Shown piece by piece: positions 46,601-55,705 of a DNA stretch of 64,000 bases. Position 1 is the first letter of the stretch. Every line of letters starts with the position of its first letter. The DNA lies in NCBI RefSeq assembly GCF_022825805.1, contig NZ_JAJDWC010000020.1, forward strand, positions 1 to 64,000, read 5' to 3'. This DNA comes from Phaeobacter sp. Its GTDB lineage: Bacteria > Pseudomonadota > Alphaproteobacteria > Rhodobacterales > Rhodobacteraceae. Below the pieces are notes generated by a model. That model saw nothing but the letters and a program-made list of their open reading frames with translations, did not search any database and was not told the origin of the DNA. Both the position numbers and the translations under genes were made by a program.

Positions 46601-47872
46601 ATGAGCGATATCACCCAGACCGGACCGATGCTAGCCGCCGATGGCACGCCATTGAAGCGAAGCCTGGCCCGAGCGCTCCGGATGCAGAAGATCAGGGCTC
46701 TGATGCTCATTGCGCCTCTGCTACTCTTTATCCTAGTGACATTTATTCTGCCGATTGGCGACATGCTGTATCGCTCTGTCGATAACCGCATCGTGCAGAA
46801 TACACTTCCACGCACCGTTGTTGCGATCTCTGCCTGGGATCCAGCGTCTGATGAATTGCCGGGTGAGGCCGTTTATGCGGCGCTTGCGGCAGACCTCAAA
46901 GATGCCGCAGAGGCCAAGACGCACACCCGCGTGGCGAAACGTTTGAACTACGAAAACCCTGGCATGGCGTCGGTGTTCCGTAAATCTGGCCGCAAGGTCA
47001 AGAAATGGAATGTGACCGATGAGGGCCCTTACAAGGAACGCCTGATCGAGCTGAACGATGGTTGGGCTGATCTGGAACTCTGGCGCACGGTTGCGACCTA
47101 TTCCTCCGCGCATACGATGGGGTATTTCCTGAACGCTGTGGATCTCAAACTGGGATCCGAGGGGGTTGAGGTGCGCCCAGAGGATGAACGCATCTACAAT
47201 ACGATGCTGATCCGAACCATGCGCATGTCGCTGATCATCACCTTCAGCTGTATCATGCTGGGCTATCCGGTTGCATGGTTGCTGGCGAATTTGCCGACCA
47301 GCAAGGCGAACCTCTTGCTCATCCTGGTTCTACTGCCTTTCTGGACATCGCTCCTGGTGCGAACCTCGGCGTGGAAAATCCTTTTGCAACAGCAAGGGGT
47401 GATCAATGATACGCTGGTCTGGTTGGGGGTTGTTGATGATGCCAATCGACTTGTGCTGATCAACAACGAACTGGGCACGATTATCGCGATGACGCATATT
47501 CTGCTGCCGTTCATGATCCTGCCGATGTATTCGGTCATGCAGACCATCAATCCATCCTATCTGCGGGCTGCAAAATCTCTTGGTGCGACCAACTGGACCG
47601 CATTCTGGAGAGTGTATTTCCCACAAACAGTGCCTGGTATTGGCGCGGGCTCCATTCTCGTGTTCATCCTGGCGGTGGGCTACTACATCACGCCTGCACT
47701 GGTTGGCGGCACCAAAGGTACGTTCATCTCCAATCTGATCGCCTATCACATCTCGACCTCGGGCAACTGGGGATTGGGTGCGGCACTCGGGGCCATTCTC
47801 TTGGCAGTCGTGCTGCTGCTGTACTGGGTCTACGACAAGATTGTCGGCATCGATAACGTTAAGCTGGGATAA
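46601..47872 (+). CDS. potB: ABC transporter permease with large periplasmic insert
   Basis: 423 residues; ordinary PotB is about 285. Helix 1 (about 30-52) is followed by roughly 150 residues before the next helices; this insert (DPASDELPGEAVYAALAADLKDAAEAKTHTRVAKRLNYEN...) looks soluble and alpha-rich, so it should face the periplasm near the binding protein. The rest has the usual permease EAA loop LRAAKSLGATNWTAFWRVYFPQTVPGIGAGSILVFILAVGYYITPALVGG. The insert is known in related roseobacter and rhizobial permeases but its role is unclear. Confidence 0.9.
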   Translation: MSDITQTGPMLAADGTPLKRSLARALRMQKIRALMLIAPLLLFILVTFILPIGDMLYRSVDNRIVQNTLPRTVVAISAWDPASDELPGEAVYAALAADLKDAAEAKTHTRVAKRLNYENPGMASVFRKSGRKVKKWNVTDEGPYKERLIELNDGWADLELWRTVATYSSAHTMGYFLNAVDLKLGSEGVEVRPEDERIYNTMLIRTMRMSLIITFSCIMLGYPVAWLLANLPTSKANLLLILVLLPFWTSLLVRTSAWKILLQQQGVINDTLVWLGVVDDANRLVLINNELGTIIAMTHILLPFMILPMYSVMQTINPSYLRAAKSLGATNWTAFWRVYFPQTVPGIGAGSILVFILAVGYYITPALVGGTKGTFISNLIAYHISTSGNWGLGAALGAILLAVVLLLYWVYDKIVGIDNVKLG

Positions 47873-47877
47873 CGGAC

Positions 47878-48732
47878 ATGAGTGCACTTCCTCCTTATGC
47901 AACCACCGGCCAACGCGTTTGGTTCTACTCCTTCCGAGTGATCTGCGGCCTGATCTTCTTTTTCTTGATCGCTCCGATCATCGTGATCATTCCGCTGAGC
48001 TTCAACGCGCAGGATTTCTTCACCTTTACGCCTGAAATGCTGCGGTTGGACCCTGAAGGTTTTTCGCTGAAACACTATCGCGACTTCTTCAGCAACGATT
48101 CCTGGCAGAGCGCTATGTGGAATTCCTTGCAGATCGCACCAGTAGCAACCCTGTTGTCGGTAGGCTTTGGTACTTTGGCTGCAATTGGTCTGAGCCAGCA
48201 GCATGTGCCGTTCCGGCGGGCCATCATGGCGATCCTGATTTCGCCAATGATTGTTCCACTGATCATTTCGGCGGCTGGTATGTACTTTTTCTACAGCAAG
48301 ATCGGCCTGCAAGGCAGCTATCTTGGTGTGGTTCTGGCACATGCCGCCTTGGGCATCCCGTTTGTCATCATCACGGTGACAGCGACGCTGGTTGGGTTTG
48401 ACCGCTCTTTGACGCGGGCGGCTGCGAACATGGGTGCAAACCCTGTCACAACCTTCTTCCGGGTGCAGATGCCATTGATCCTGCCAGGGGTGATTTCCGG
48501 TGGCCTGTTTGCCTTCATCACCTCCTTCGACGAAGTGGTTGTGGTGTTGTTCGTGGGGTCTGCGGGGCAGAAAACTCTGCCATGGCAGATGTTCATCGGC
48601 CTGCGTGAGCAGATTTCGCCAACCATTCTGGCCGTGGCGACCCTGCTTGTTGCGATCTCGATTGCGTTGCTGACTGTGGTCGAATTGCTGCGCCGCCGGT
48701 CAGAACGGCTGCGGGGTATGAGCCCTAGCTGA
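47878..48732 (+). CDS. potC: ABC transporter permease PotC-type
   Basis: 284 residues, about six membrane helices. EAA loop TRAAANMGANPVTTFFRVQMPLILPGVISGGLFAFITSFDEVVVVLFVG. Partner of the large-insert permease, five bases behind it. Ends the operon, which a strong terminator follows. Confidence 0.93.
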   Translation: MSALPPYATTGQRVWFYSFRVICGLIFFFLIAPIIVIIPLSFNAQDFFTFTPEMLRLDPEGFSLKHYRDFFSNDSWQSAMWNSLQIAPVATLLSVGFGTLAAIGLSQQHVPFRRAIMAILISPMIVPLIISAAGMYFFYSKIGLQGSYLGVVLAHAALGIPFVIITVTATLVGFDRSLTRAAANMGANPVTTFFRVQMPLILPGVISGGLFAFITSFDEVVVVLFVGSAGQKTLPWQMFIGLREQISPTILAVATLLVAISIALLTVVELLRRRSERLRGMSPS

Positions 48733-48765
48733 AGCCTGAGCGGATCTCCAGCATTCTGAAAAAGT

Positions 48766-48796
48766 AAGGCCCCGGATCATTCCGGGGCCTTTTTTG
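48766..48796 (+). terminator. Rho-independent terminator after potC
   Basis: AAGGCCCCGGA / TCCGGGGCCTT, eleven perfect pairs, four-base loop, then TTTTT. Confidence 0.93.
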
Positions 48797-48868
48797 TTGG
48801 GATTTCAGAGGGCCTTGTTGTTCGCCACGGCCAGATGTGTCTGACCGTAGCGGTCTCGCTTTGCGCTG

Positions 48869-50044
48869 TCAGAGACGTTCGATCGCCAAAGCGATGCCTT
48901 GCCCGCCACCGATACACATGGTGATAAGCCCCTTGGAGCCACCAATCCGTTCCAGTTCATACAGCGTCTTGAGCGTTATGATCGCGCCTGTTGCGCCAAC
49001 CGGATGACCCAGAGCAATCGCGCCTCCGTTCGGGTTTACCTTGGCGGGGTCAAGACCCAGCTCTTTGTTCACTGCCAATGCCTGTGCCGCAAATGCCTCG
49101 TTTGATTCGATCACATCGAAATCAGCGACGGACAAACCGGTCTTCGCCAGCAGGTTTTGAACAGCAGGAACCGGACCGATCCCCATGAATTCCGGGCGCA
49201 CACCGGCATGGGCATACCCCAATATCCGGGCTTTGAGTGTCAGCCCTGCTTTCTCGGCTGCGTCGGCTGTTGCCAAAACCAATGCCGCGGCCCCATCGTT
49301 GATCCCGCTGGCGTTGCCGGCCGTCACTCTGCCGTCTTTTTTGAACACCGCCTTCAATCCTGCGAGCGCTTCAAGTGAGGTGGCTTTGGGATGTTCATCG
49401 ACCTCAAACGGCACCAGGTCGCGTTTCACCTTGATCTCGATAGGTGTGATCTGGCTGGCGAAATGTCCGGCTTCGATGGCTGCAGCAGCACGTGTTTGGC
49501 TGGTCAGCGCAAAGTCGTCCATTTGATCGCGGGTGATGTCATGTGCATCGGCAACATTTTCCGCCGTGACCCCCATATGGCCGGTGCCAAAGGGGCAGTT
49601 CAACGCGCCTAGCATCATATCCAGCGCCCGCGCGTCGCCCATTTTCTGGCCCCAACGGGCGCTTGGTACGATGAAAGGGCTGCGCGACATGTTTTCTGCG
49701 CCACCTGTCAGCGCAAATTCAGCATCCCCAAGCATGAGCGACTGGATGCCAGAAACAATGGCCTGGGCGCCGGATCCACAGAGGCGGTTCACATTCATCG
49801 CGGGCGTTCCATTGGGGATCCCGGCCTGCATGGCCGCCACGCGGCTTAGATACATGTCGCGGGGCTCTGTGTTGATCACATGGCCAAAGACAACGTTGCC
49901 GATCTGCTGGGGATCCACGCCTGCGCGCTCCATCGCGGCTTTGGAGGCGACGGTTGCAAGATCTATCGGGCTTGTTGCGGCCAATGCGCCACCAAAGGTG
50001 CCGATGGCCGTGCGCGCACCATCGAGGATCACGATATCGGTCAT
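48869..50044 (-). CDS. Acetyl-CoA acetyltransferase (thiolase, BktB-like)
   Basis: 391 residues. Catalytic C89 in NRLCGSGAQA, histidine in GGAIALGHPVGATGA, and the second cysteine in CIGGGQG near the C-terminus are all there. Forms or cleaves acetoacetyl-CoA or beta-ketoacyl-CoA; the sequence style is close to BktB used in polyhydroxyalkanoate synthesis and degradation pathways. No phaB or phaC is nearby, so the pathway is uncertain. Divergent from the XRE-cupin gene. Confidence 0.9.
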   Translation of the reverse strand: MTDIVILDGARTAIGTFGGALAATSPIDLATVASKAAMERAGVDPQQIGNVVFGHVINTEPRDMYLSRVAAMQAGIPNGTPAMNVNRLCGSGAQAIVSGIQSLMLGDAEFALTGGAENMSRSPFIVPSARWGQKMGDARALDMMLGALNCPFGTGHMGVTAENVADAHDITRDQMDDFALTSQTRAAAAIEAGHFASQITPIEIKVKRDLVPFEVDEHPKATSLEALAGLKAVFKKDGRVTAGNASGINDGAAALVLATADAAEKAGLTLKARILGYAHAGVRPEFMGIGPVPAVQNLLAKTGLSVADFDVIESNEAFAAQALAVNKELGLDPAKVNPNGGAIALGHPVGATGAIITLKTLYELERIGGSKGLITMCIGGGQGIALAIERL

Positions 50045-50182
50045 TTTCTTTCTCCTTATCCGGTTTGCGCCACTTTATGCAGCTGCGCCGTGGTCTGTCC
50101 CCCGAAACGTCCCGTCAGAGCGTGCAAAAGATCCACGCCCAAAGATTTGACAAATGCTGCAGTTCAGCGCAGTGATTCCGTC

Positions 50183-50749
50183 ATGACGGAACATGCAGAC
50201 GATATCCTGACCCTCTTGCCTGCGCGCCTGAAAGAGGCGCGGCGGTCCCAGGGTCTGAGCCTTGAGGCAGTTGCCAATCTCTCAGGGGTGAGCCGCTCCA
50301 TGGTGAGCCAAATTGAGCGCGGGGAAAGCTCTCCGACCATTGCCACGCTGTGGAATTTGACCCGCGCGTTGCAGGTGGATTTTGCAGGGCTTCTGGAGCG
50401 TTCGGACACGCAGAGCCGGATTGATGTGCTGCACACCGCGGATGTGCCATCGATTGAAAATATGGGCGAAGGCTGCCTGATCCGTATTTTGTCTCCGCCA
50501 GAAGATGCGGGCGGACACGAGGTCTATGATATCAGCTTCTCGGACGGGGGCACATTGAACAGCCAGCCTCACGGTCGCGGTACCGTCGAGCATCTGACCG
50601 TTCTGGATGGCACGGTCGATGTGACCTCGGGTACGGCAAGCGAACGGCTGCACATCGGGGATACCGCACGCTACGCCGCCGATGTGCCACATACCATCAA
50701 CTCCGTTCACGGGAGCGCGCGTATTTTTCTGATTGTCAAAAACGCCTGA
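50183..50749 (+). CDS. XRE-cupin transcriptional regulator
   Basis: 188 residues from ATG at 50183; the frame is longer upstream but overlaps the thiolase. N-terminal HTH: RLKEARRSQGLSLEAVANLSGVSRSMVSQIERGESSPTIATLWNLTRALQVDF. C-terminal cupin (about 105-188): GTVEHLTVLDGTVDVTSGTASERLHIGDTARYAADVPHTINSVHG. Such proteins sense a small ligand in the cupin barrel. It sits 121 bases ahead of kbl-tdh, separated by a perfect inverted repeat, so it likely regulates threonine/glycine metabolism. Confidence 0.93.
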   Translation: MTEHADDILTLLPARLKEARRSQGLSLEAVANLSGVSRSMVSQIERGESSPTIATLWNLTRALQVDFAGLLERSDTQSRIDVLHTADVPSIENMGEGCLIRILSPPEDAGGHEVYDISFSDGGTLNSQPHGRGTVEHLTVLDGTVDVTSGTASERLHIGDTARYAADVPHTINSVHGSARIFLIVKNA

Positions 50750-50798
50750 TCGTTTTCTCGGATCGCTATATCCAGTTTCACGGATTTATTTCCGCTAA

Positions 50799-50828
50799 GA
50801 TGAAATTCCCCTATTTCGGAATTTCATC
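50799..50828. promoter_or_regulatory. Perfect inverted repeat ahead of kbl-tdh
   Basis: GATGAAATTCC (50799-50809), eight bases, GGAATTTCATC (50818-50828). Eleven perfect pairs about 43 bases before the kbl start (50871) suggest an operator for a dimeric regulator; the XRE-cupin protein encoded just upstream is the obvious candidate. Confidence 0.6.
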
Positions 50829-50870
50829 CGCCATGTTAGAACTTCTTCTCGAGAGAGAAGGAGTTTCCGC

Positions 50871-52058
50871 ATGTCCACTGATTTTCTGACTGACATCTCA
50901 AACACACTGGAAGAGATCAAAGCCGATGGTCTCTACAAGCGGGAACGAATGATCACCTCGCCTCAGGCGGGTGCCATCACCGTTGGCGACGCGGAGGTGA
51001 TCAACCTGTGTGCCAACAATTATCTCGGTTTGGCAGATCACCCGGATCTGGTGCGTGCAGCGCGATCAATCATGGATGACAAAGGCTTCGGCATGGCCTC
51101 TGTCCGCTTTATCTGCGGCACCCAGGATATTCATCGTACGCTGGAACAGCGCCTGGCATCTTTCCTTGGCCAGGATGATGCGATCCTGTTTGCGGCCTGT
51201 TTCGACGCAAATGGCGGATTGTTCGAACCGTTGTTCGGGCCTGAGGATGCCATCATATCTGACAGTCTGAACCATGCCTCGATCATTGATGGCATTCGGT
51301 TGTGTAAGGCCAAACGCTATCGCTACCTCAACAATGATATGGCGGATCTAGAGGCCTGGTTGGTTCAGGCCCGACAAGATGGGGCCCGCCATATCCTGAT
51401 CGCAACCGATGGCGTGTTTTCGATGGATGGGTATCTGGCCAATCTGCCGGAAATCCGCAGGCTGGCTGACAAATATGATGCCGTCGTGATGGTGGATGAC
51501 TGTCATGCCACCGGGTTTATGGGAGCCACTGGCGCAGGCACGGCAGAGCATTTTGGGGTCAAAGTTGATATTGTCACCGGCACGCTGGGCAAGGCGCTTG
51601 GGGGCGGTATTGGCGGCTACATTGCAGGGCCGCAGCCAGTGATTGATCTCCTGCGGCAGCGGGCGCGGCCCTATCTGTTTTCCAATTCGCTGCCGCCATC
51701 AATTGTCGCCGCCGGTCTGGAGGCGATCCGGTTGGTCGAAGAGGGCGGCGCATTGCGGGCCCAGCTGTTTGAAAACACCAGATACTGGCGGGCAGGATTG
51801 CAGCAGCTCGGCTTTGATCTTTTGGAAGGCGAGCATCCGATTGTTCCTGTCATGCTGGGGGATGCCCAGTTGGCACAGGATATGGCAGCGGCACTGTTTG
51901 ACGAAGGCGTTTATGTCGCTGGTTTCTTCTTTCCGGTGGTGCCACGAGGTCAGGCCCGCATTCGCACCCAAATGAACGCGGCGCTGACCCGCGCTGAGCT
52001 GGACCGGGCGCTGGCGGCCTTTGGTAAGGTCGGCCGTGAGTTGGGGGTTCTGTCATGA
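50871..52058 (+). CDS. kbl: 2-amino-3-ketobutyrate CoA ligase (glycine C-acetyltransferase)
   Basis: 395 residues. Converts 2-amino-3-ketobutyrate with CoA to glycine and acetyl-CoA, the second step of threonine catabolism. PLP enzyme of the alpha-oxoamine synthase family: [88 protein letters not shown] lysine K241 in [11 protein letters not shown]. Overlaps tdh by four bases. Confidence 0.97.
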   Translation: MSTDFLTDISNTLEEIKADGLYKRERMITSPQAGAITVGDAEVINLCANNYLGLADHPDLVRAARSIMDDKGFGMASVRFICGTQDIHRTLEQRLASFLGQDDAILFAACFDANGGLFEPLFGPEDAIISDSLNHASIIDGIRLCKAKRYRYLNNDMADLEAWLVQARQDGARHILIATDGVFSMDGYLANLPEIRRLADKYDAVVMVDDCHATGFMGATGAGTAEHFGVKVDIVTGTLGKALGGGIGGYIAGPQPVIDLLRQRARPYLFSNSLPPSIVAAGLEAIRLVEEGGALRAQLFENTRYWRAGLQQLGFDLLEGEHPIVPVMLGDAQLAQDMAAALFDEGVYVAGFFFPVVPRGQARIRTQMNAALTRAELDRALAAFGKVGRELGVLS

Positions 52059-53101
52059 CCTTACCCAATACTATGAAGGCGCTGGAAAAGAGCTATCCGC
52101 GTGAAGGTCTTTGGCAGGTTCAAGCTCCGGTTCCGGAGATAGGACCGGATGAAGTTCTGATCAAAGTCACCAAAACCGGGATCTGCGGCACGGATATTCA
52201 CATCTGGAATTGGGATGAGTGGGCGGCCCACACGGTGCCCTTGCCGATGATCACTGGCCATGAATTTGCAGGTGAAATCGTTGAGTTGGGCCGCAGGGTC
52301 AGCGACCTGAAGGTGGGCCAGCGGTGTTCGGGCGAAGGCCATTTGATCCAAACCGATTCTCGTCAATCCCGCGCAGGTAAATTTCACCTCGATCCGGGTA
52401 CGCGGGGCATCGGTGTGAATGAGCAAGGCGCATTTGCACAATATCTAAAATTACCAGCCTTCAACGTGGTGCCACTTCCGGATGAGATCCCGGACGAGAT
52501 CGGCGCGATCCTGGATCCACTGGGCAATGCGGTGCACACGGCGCTGAGTTTTGATCTGCTGGGAGAGGATGTTTTGATCACAGGGGCCGGCCCAATAGGC
52601 ATCATGGCCGCAGCTGTGGCGAAACATGCCGGCGCGCGCCATGTGGTCATCACGGATATCAATCCGGACCGTTTGGCCTTGGCCGAACATGTGGTCCCGT
52701 CGGTACGGACCGTGAATGTGAACGAGGAGGCCCTGCCGGATGTGGTGCAGGCGTTGGGGTTGAAGCAGGGGTTTGATGTCGGGCTGGAAATGTCGGGAAA
52801 CCAGGCGGCGTTGGATCAGATGGTGGATGCATTGGTGATGGGGGGCAAAATCGCCCTGCTTGGCATTCCACCAGGTCAATCGCCTGTCGATTGGTCCCGG
52901 ATCGTGTTCAAAGCCATCACGATCAAAGGCGTCTACGGTCGAGAGATGTTTGAGACCTGGTATAAGATGATCGCGATGTTGCAGAACGGGTTGGATATCA
53001 GCCGCGTGATCACCCATCGCTTTGATGTGGATGATTTTGCCAAAGGCTTTGCTGCGATGAAATCAGGTGCCAGCGGCAAGGTCGTGTTGGACTGGACCTG
53101 A
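52055..53101 (+). CDS. tdh: L-threonine 3-dehydrogenase
   Basis: 348 residues, zinc-dependent medium-chain dehydrogenase. Oxidises threonine to 2-amino-3-ketobutyrate, which Kbl uses. Catalytic zinc ligands in [15 protein letters not shown] and TGHEFAGEI; the NAD Rossmann motif [38 protein letters not shown] is intact. Starts in the kbl stop (ATGA), so the two are coupled. Followed by the repeat-like element. Confidence 0.97.
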   Translation: MTLPNTMKALEKSYPREGLWQVQAPVPEIGPDEVLIKVTKTGICGTDIHIWNWDEWAAHTVPLPMITGHEFAGEIVELGRRVSDLKVGQRCSGEGHLIQTDSRQSRAGKFHLDPGTRGIGVNEQGAFAQYLKLPAFNVVPLPDEIPDEIGAILDPLGNAVHTALSFDLLGEDVLITGAGPIGIMAAAVAKHAGARHVVITDINPDRLALAEHVVPSVRTVNVNEEALPDVVQALGLKQGFDVGLEMSGNQAALDQMVDALVMGGKIALLGIPPGQSPVDWSRIVFKAITIKGVYGREMFETWYKMIAMLQNGLDISRVITHRFDVDDFAKGFAAMKSGASGKVVLDWT

Positions 53102-53108
53102 GGAACGA

Positions 53109-53175
53109 GTGGGGGGGCTTTGCCCCCTCGGGCCTGCGGCCCTCACCCCCAGGATATTTTTGGCAAAGGGAAGGG
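53109..53175. repeat. Roseobacter-style GC-hairpin intergenic repeat element
   Basis: GC hairpins (G-run/C-run around CTTTG, and GGGCC-TGC-GGCCC) followed by ACCCCC, AGGATATTTTTGGCAAAG. I recall elements of this shape, a GC-rich dyad then GGATATTT...GGC, scattered between genes of Roseobacter genomes. Here it lies after tdh and likely ends transcription. A diverged relative may be at 46529-46593. Confidence 0.55.
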
Positions 53176-53194
53176 GATCACGCAGGACACAGCA

Positions 53195-53923
53195 TCATGG
53201 GGTGAGCGGCTGGCGCCCTTCTGGGGTCAATAGCCAGCAATCGCGGCCTTCGAAGACGGCGACGGCCAGTGGTTTGCCGTAGCCTGCGCCAGTGTCGAGA
53301 TTGACCCGGTTGCCGTAATGCGTTGCCGCATCGACCGGTGTGTGGCCATGGACAATCAGTTTTGGATGATTGCCAGCGTGATCGTGAAACGGTTTGCGGA
53401 TCCAGATCAGATCCTGTTCGGTTTGTTGATCAAGCGGTATGCCTGGTTTGATCCCGGCGTGGACAAACGCAAGATCCGTTGTCTGATGCATTGGCAGAAG
53501 GCCGTTCAGAAATCTGATGTGGCTGTCTGGAACAACAGCCTTGGTCTCTGCATGGAGATCCTCTAGCCGGGTGCGATCATCGAACGTGACCCCATAGCTT
53601 TCCAGGGTTTCCCGGCCGCCCAGACGGTCATGCAACCAGTGATAGCCGACCAGAAGATGCGGATCATGGCGTGGAGTGTCTTCGAGGAACCAGGCAAACA
53701 TCCGGTCATGGTTGCCAAGCAGGGTGATCCAGTTCTGTCCTGCATCTTTTGCGTTCAGGATGCGATCAATCACCGCCCGGCTGTCTGCGCCGCGATCGAT
53801 GTAGTCGCCCAGAAATACAACGGTGGGGCTGGGCCCGCCATCTGCGTGGATCAGTTCAAGTGCGCGCTCCAGCTGAGCGAGTTGGCCATGAATGTCACCG
53901 ATGGCGTAAATCGGAGCGGTCAT
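53195..53923 (-). CDS. Metallophosphoesterase (serine/threonine phosphatase or Ap4A hydrolase type)
   Basis: 242 residues. The dimetal motifs are complete: GDIHG near residue 9, GDYIDRG, GNHDRMFA, and HGHTPVDAA with a further histidine in VHAGI. Most like PP2A-type bacterial protein phosphatases and symmetrical Ap4A hydrolases; sequence alone does not decide. It ends toward tdh on the opposite strand and lies after serA without sharing its terminator. Confidence 0.9.
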   Translation of the reverse strand: MTAPIYAIGDIHGQLAQLERALELIHADGGPSPTVVFLGDYIDRGADSRAVIDRILNAKDAGQNWITLLGNHDRMFAWFLEDTPRHDPHLLVGYHWLHDRLGGRETLESYGVTFDDRTRLEDLHAETKAVVPDSHIRFLNGLLPMHQTTDLAFVHAGIKPGIPLDQQTEQDLIWIRKPFHDHAGNHPKLIVHGHTPVDAATHYGNRVNLDTGAGYGKPLAVAVFEGRDCWLLTPEGRQPLTP

Positions 53924-53959
53924 ACAAGACTCCTGTGCCGTTTGTGTGAGCCTAAACGG

Positions 53960-53992
53960 GCTGCGCCGCCCGTTATAGAGGGGCGGCGCAGC
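53960..53992 (-). terminator. Terminator-like hairpin after serA
   Basis: GCTGCGCCGCCC (53960-53971) pairs perfectly with GGGCGGCGCAGC (53981-53992), loop nine bases. Very stable, but no U-tract on the minus strand; a terminator or mRNA-end protector by position. Confidence 0.6.
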
Positions 53993-54018
53993 TGTTGAAA
54001 TGGGACTTTTAGCTCGGA

Positions 54019-55614
54019 TTAGATGACATCAAACACCAGAGGCTTGATCTGGGTGAACAGACCAGTTTCCGCGAGCTTGGCCCGTGCTTCTGCTGGGACA
54101 GGCTCATCCACATAGAGCAGGGCGATGGCTTCACCTCCGGCGTCTGACCGCCCCAGGGTGAAGTTCGCAATGTTGACAGCGTTGTCCCCCATGGTCCGGC
54201 CCAAGGCCCCGATAATGCCGGGGACATCTTCGTTGGTTGTGTAGAGCATATGCGCGCCGACCTCGGCATCGATGTTGATCCCCTTGATCTGGATAAAGCG
54301 GGGTTTGCCATCGGAGAACACGGTACCAGCCACGGAGCGTTCGCGTTTTGCTGTGACCACAGTAACTTTGACGTAGCCGTCAAAGGTGCCGGATTTGTCC
54401 TGATTGGTCGTCGAAATCTTGATCCCACGTTCTTTGGCCACCACAGGTGCGGAGACCATGTTCACATCCGGGTTCACGCTTTTCAGGATGCCCGCGATCA
54501 CGGCGCAGTTCAGCGCCTCCAGGTTCATATCGGCAACCACACCGTCGTATAGGACGTTGATTGCCAGCACGGGTTCATCCGACATCTGCCCTGCAAAGGA
54601 ACCAAGGTGATCTGCGAGTTTGATCCAGGGTCCCATGACCTTGGCCTCTTCGGCGGTGACGGATGGCATGTTCAGGGCATTTTCGACGGCCCCATCCAGC
54701 AGATAATTGGACATCTGTTCCGCCACCTGAAGCGCCACGTTTTCCTGGGCTTCGGTTGTGGCGGCGCCAAGGTGCGGCGTGCAGACCACATTGGGCAGAC
54801 CGAACAGCGGGTTTTCCTTGGCCGGTTCGACGGAGAACACATCAAAGGCCGCGCCAGCGATATGGCCGGAGGTCAGCAGTTCCGCGAGTGCAGCTTCGTC
54901 GACCAGGCCACCCCGCGCGCAGTTGATGATCCTTACGCCTTTTTTGGTCTTGGCCAGATTTTCCTTCGACAGGATGTTGCGGGTTTGATCGGTCAGCGGG
55001 ACATGCAGGGTGATGAAATCCGCGCGGGCCAGCAGTTCGTCCAGCTCCAGCTTTTCAACACCCATCTTTGCGGCTTTTTCGGCGCTGAGAAACGGATCAT
55101 ATGCGACCACTTTCATCTTCAGCCCCCGGGCGCGATCACAGACGATGCCCCCGATGTTGCCCGCGCCGATCACGCCGAGCGTTTTATTGGTCAGCTCAAC
55201 ACCCATGAATTTTGACTTTTCCCATTTGCCAGCATGGGTCGATGCAGAGGCCTCGGGCAATTGGCGGGCCACTGCAAACATCATCGCAATGGCATGTTCC
55301 GCTGTGGTGATCATATTGCCAAAAGGCGTGTTCATGACGATGACACCGCGCTTGGATGCAGCATCTTTGTCGACATTGTCAGTGCCGATCCCGGCGCGCC
55401 CAACGACCTTCAGGTTGGGGGCGGCCTCCAGGATTTTCTCGGTGACTTTGGTGGCGGACCGGATGGCGAGGCCATCGTATTGGCCGATGATGGAGGCCAG
55501 TTTGTCTTTGTCCTTGCCGACGTCGGGCAGGAAATCGACATCAATGCCGCGGTCACGGAAAATCTGGACGGCGGTTTCGGACAGTTTGTCAGAGACGAGT
55601 ACTTTGGGAGCCAT
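54019..55614 (-). CDS. serA: D-3-phosphoglycerate dehydrogenase
   Basis: 531 residues from MAPKVLVSDKLSETAVQIF; first step of serine synthesis. Substrate and NAD domains: VVGRAGIGTDNVDKDAASKRGVIVMNTPFGN, LGVIGAGNIGGIVCDRARGLKMKVVAYDPF, and the catalytic histidine in [14 protein letters not shown]. An ASB intervening domain and C-terminal ACT domain (LYTTNEDVPGIIGALGRTMGDNAVNIANFTLGR) suggest serine feedback control. Downstream of serC with a hairpin between. Confidence 0.97.
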   Translation of the reverse strand: MAPKVLVSDKLSETAVQIFRDRGIDVDFLPDVGKDKDKLASIIGQYDGLAIRSATKVTEKILEAAPNLKVVGRAGIGTDNVDKDAASKRGVIVMNTPFGNMITTAEHAIAMMFAVARQLPEASASTHAGKWEKSKFMGVELTNKTLGVIGAGNIGGIVCDRARGLKMKVVAYDPFLSAEKAAKMGVEKLELDELLARADFITLHVPLTDQTRNILSKENLAKTKKGVRIINCARGGLVDEAALAELLTSGHIAGAAFDVFSVEPAKENPLFGLPNVVCTPHLGAATTEAQENVALQVAEQMSNYLLDGAVENALNMPSVTAEEAKVMGPWIKLADHLGSFAGQMSDEPVLAINVLYDGVVADMNLEALNCAVIAGILKSVNPDVNMVSAPVVAKERGIKISTTNQDKSGTFDGYVKVTVVTAKRERSVAGTVFSDGKPRFIQIKGINIDAEVGAHMLYTTNEDVPGIIGALGRTMGDNAVNIANFTLGRSDAGGEAIALLYVDEPVPAEARAKLAETGLFTQIKPLVFDVI

Positions 55615-55666
55615 TGTATTGGTCCTTTTGTTCGGGTGCCACATTGGGCAGAAAATGGGGAACTGT

Positions 55667-55689
55667 GCTCCGGCGGGTCATGCCGGAGC
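55667..55689 (-). other. Hairpin between serC and serA
   Basis: GCTCCGGC (55667-55674) pairs with GCCGGAGC (55682-55689) with a seven-base loop in the 91-base gap. No T-run; likely tunes the ratio of the two genes or stabilises serC mRNA. Confidence 0.5.
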
Positions 55690-55705
55690 CACGTTGTTCT
55701 GTTGG

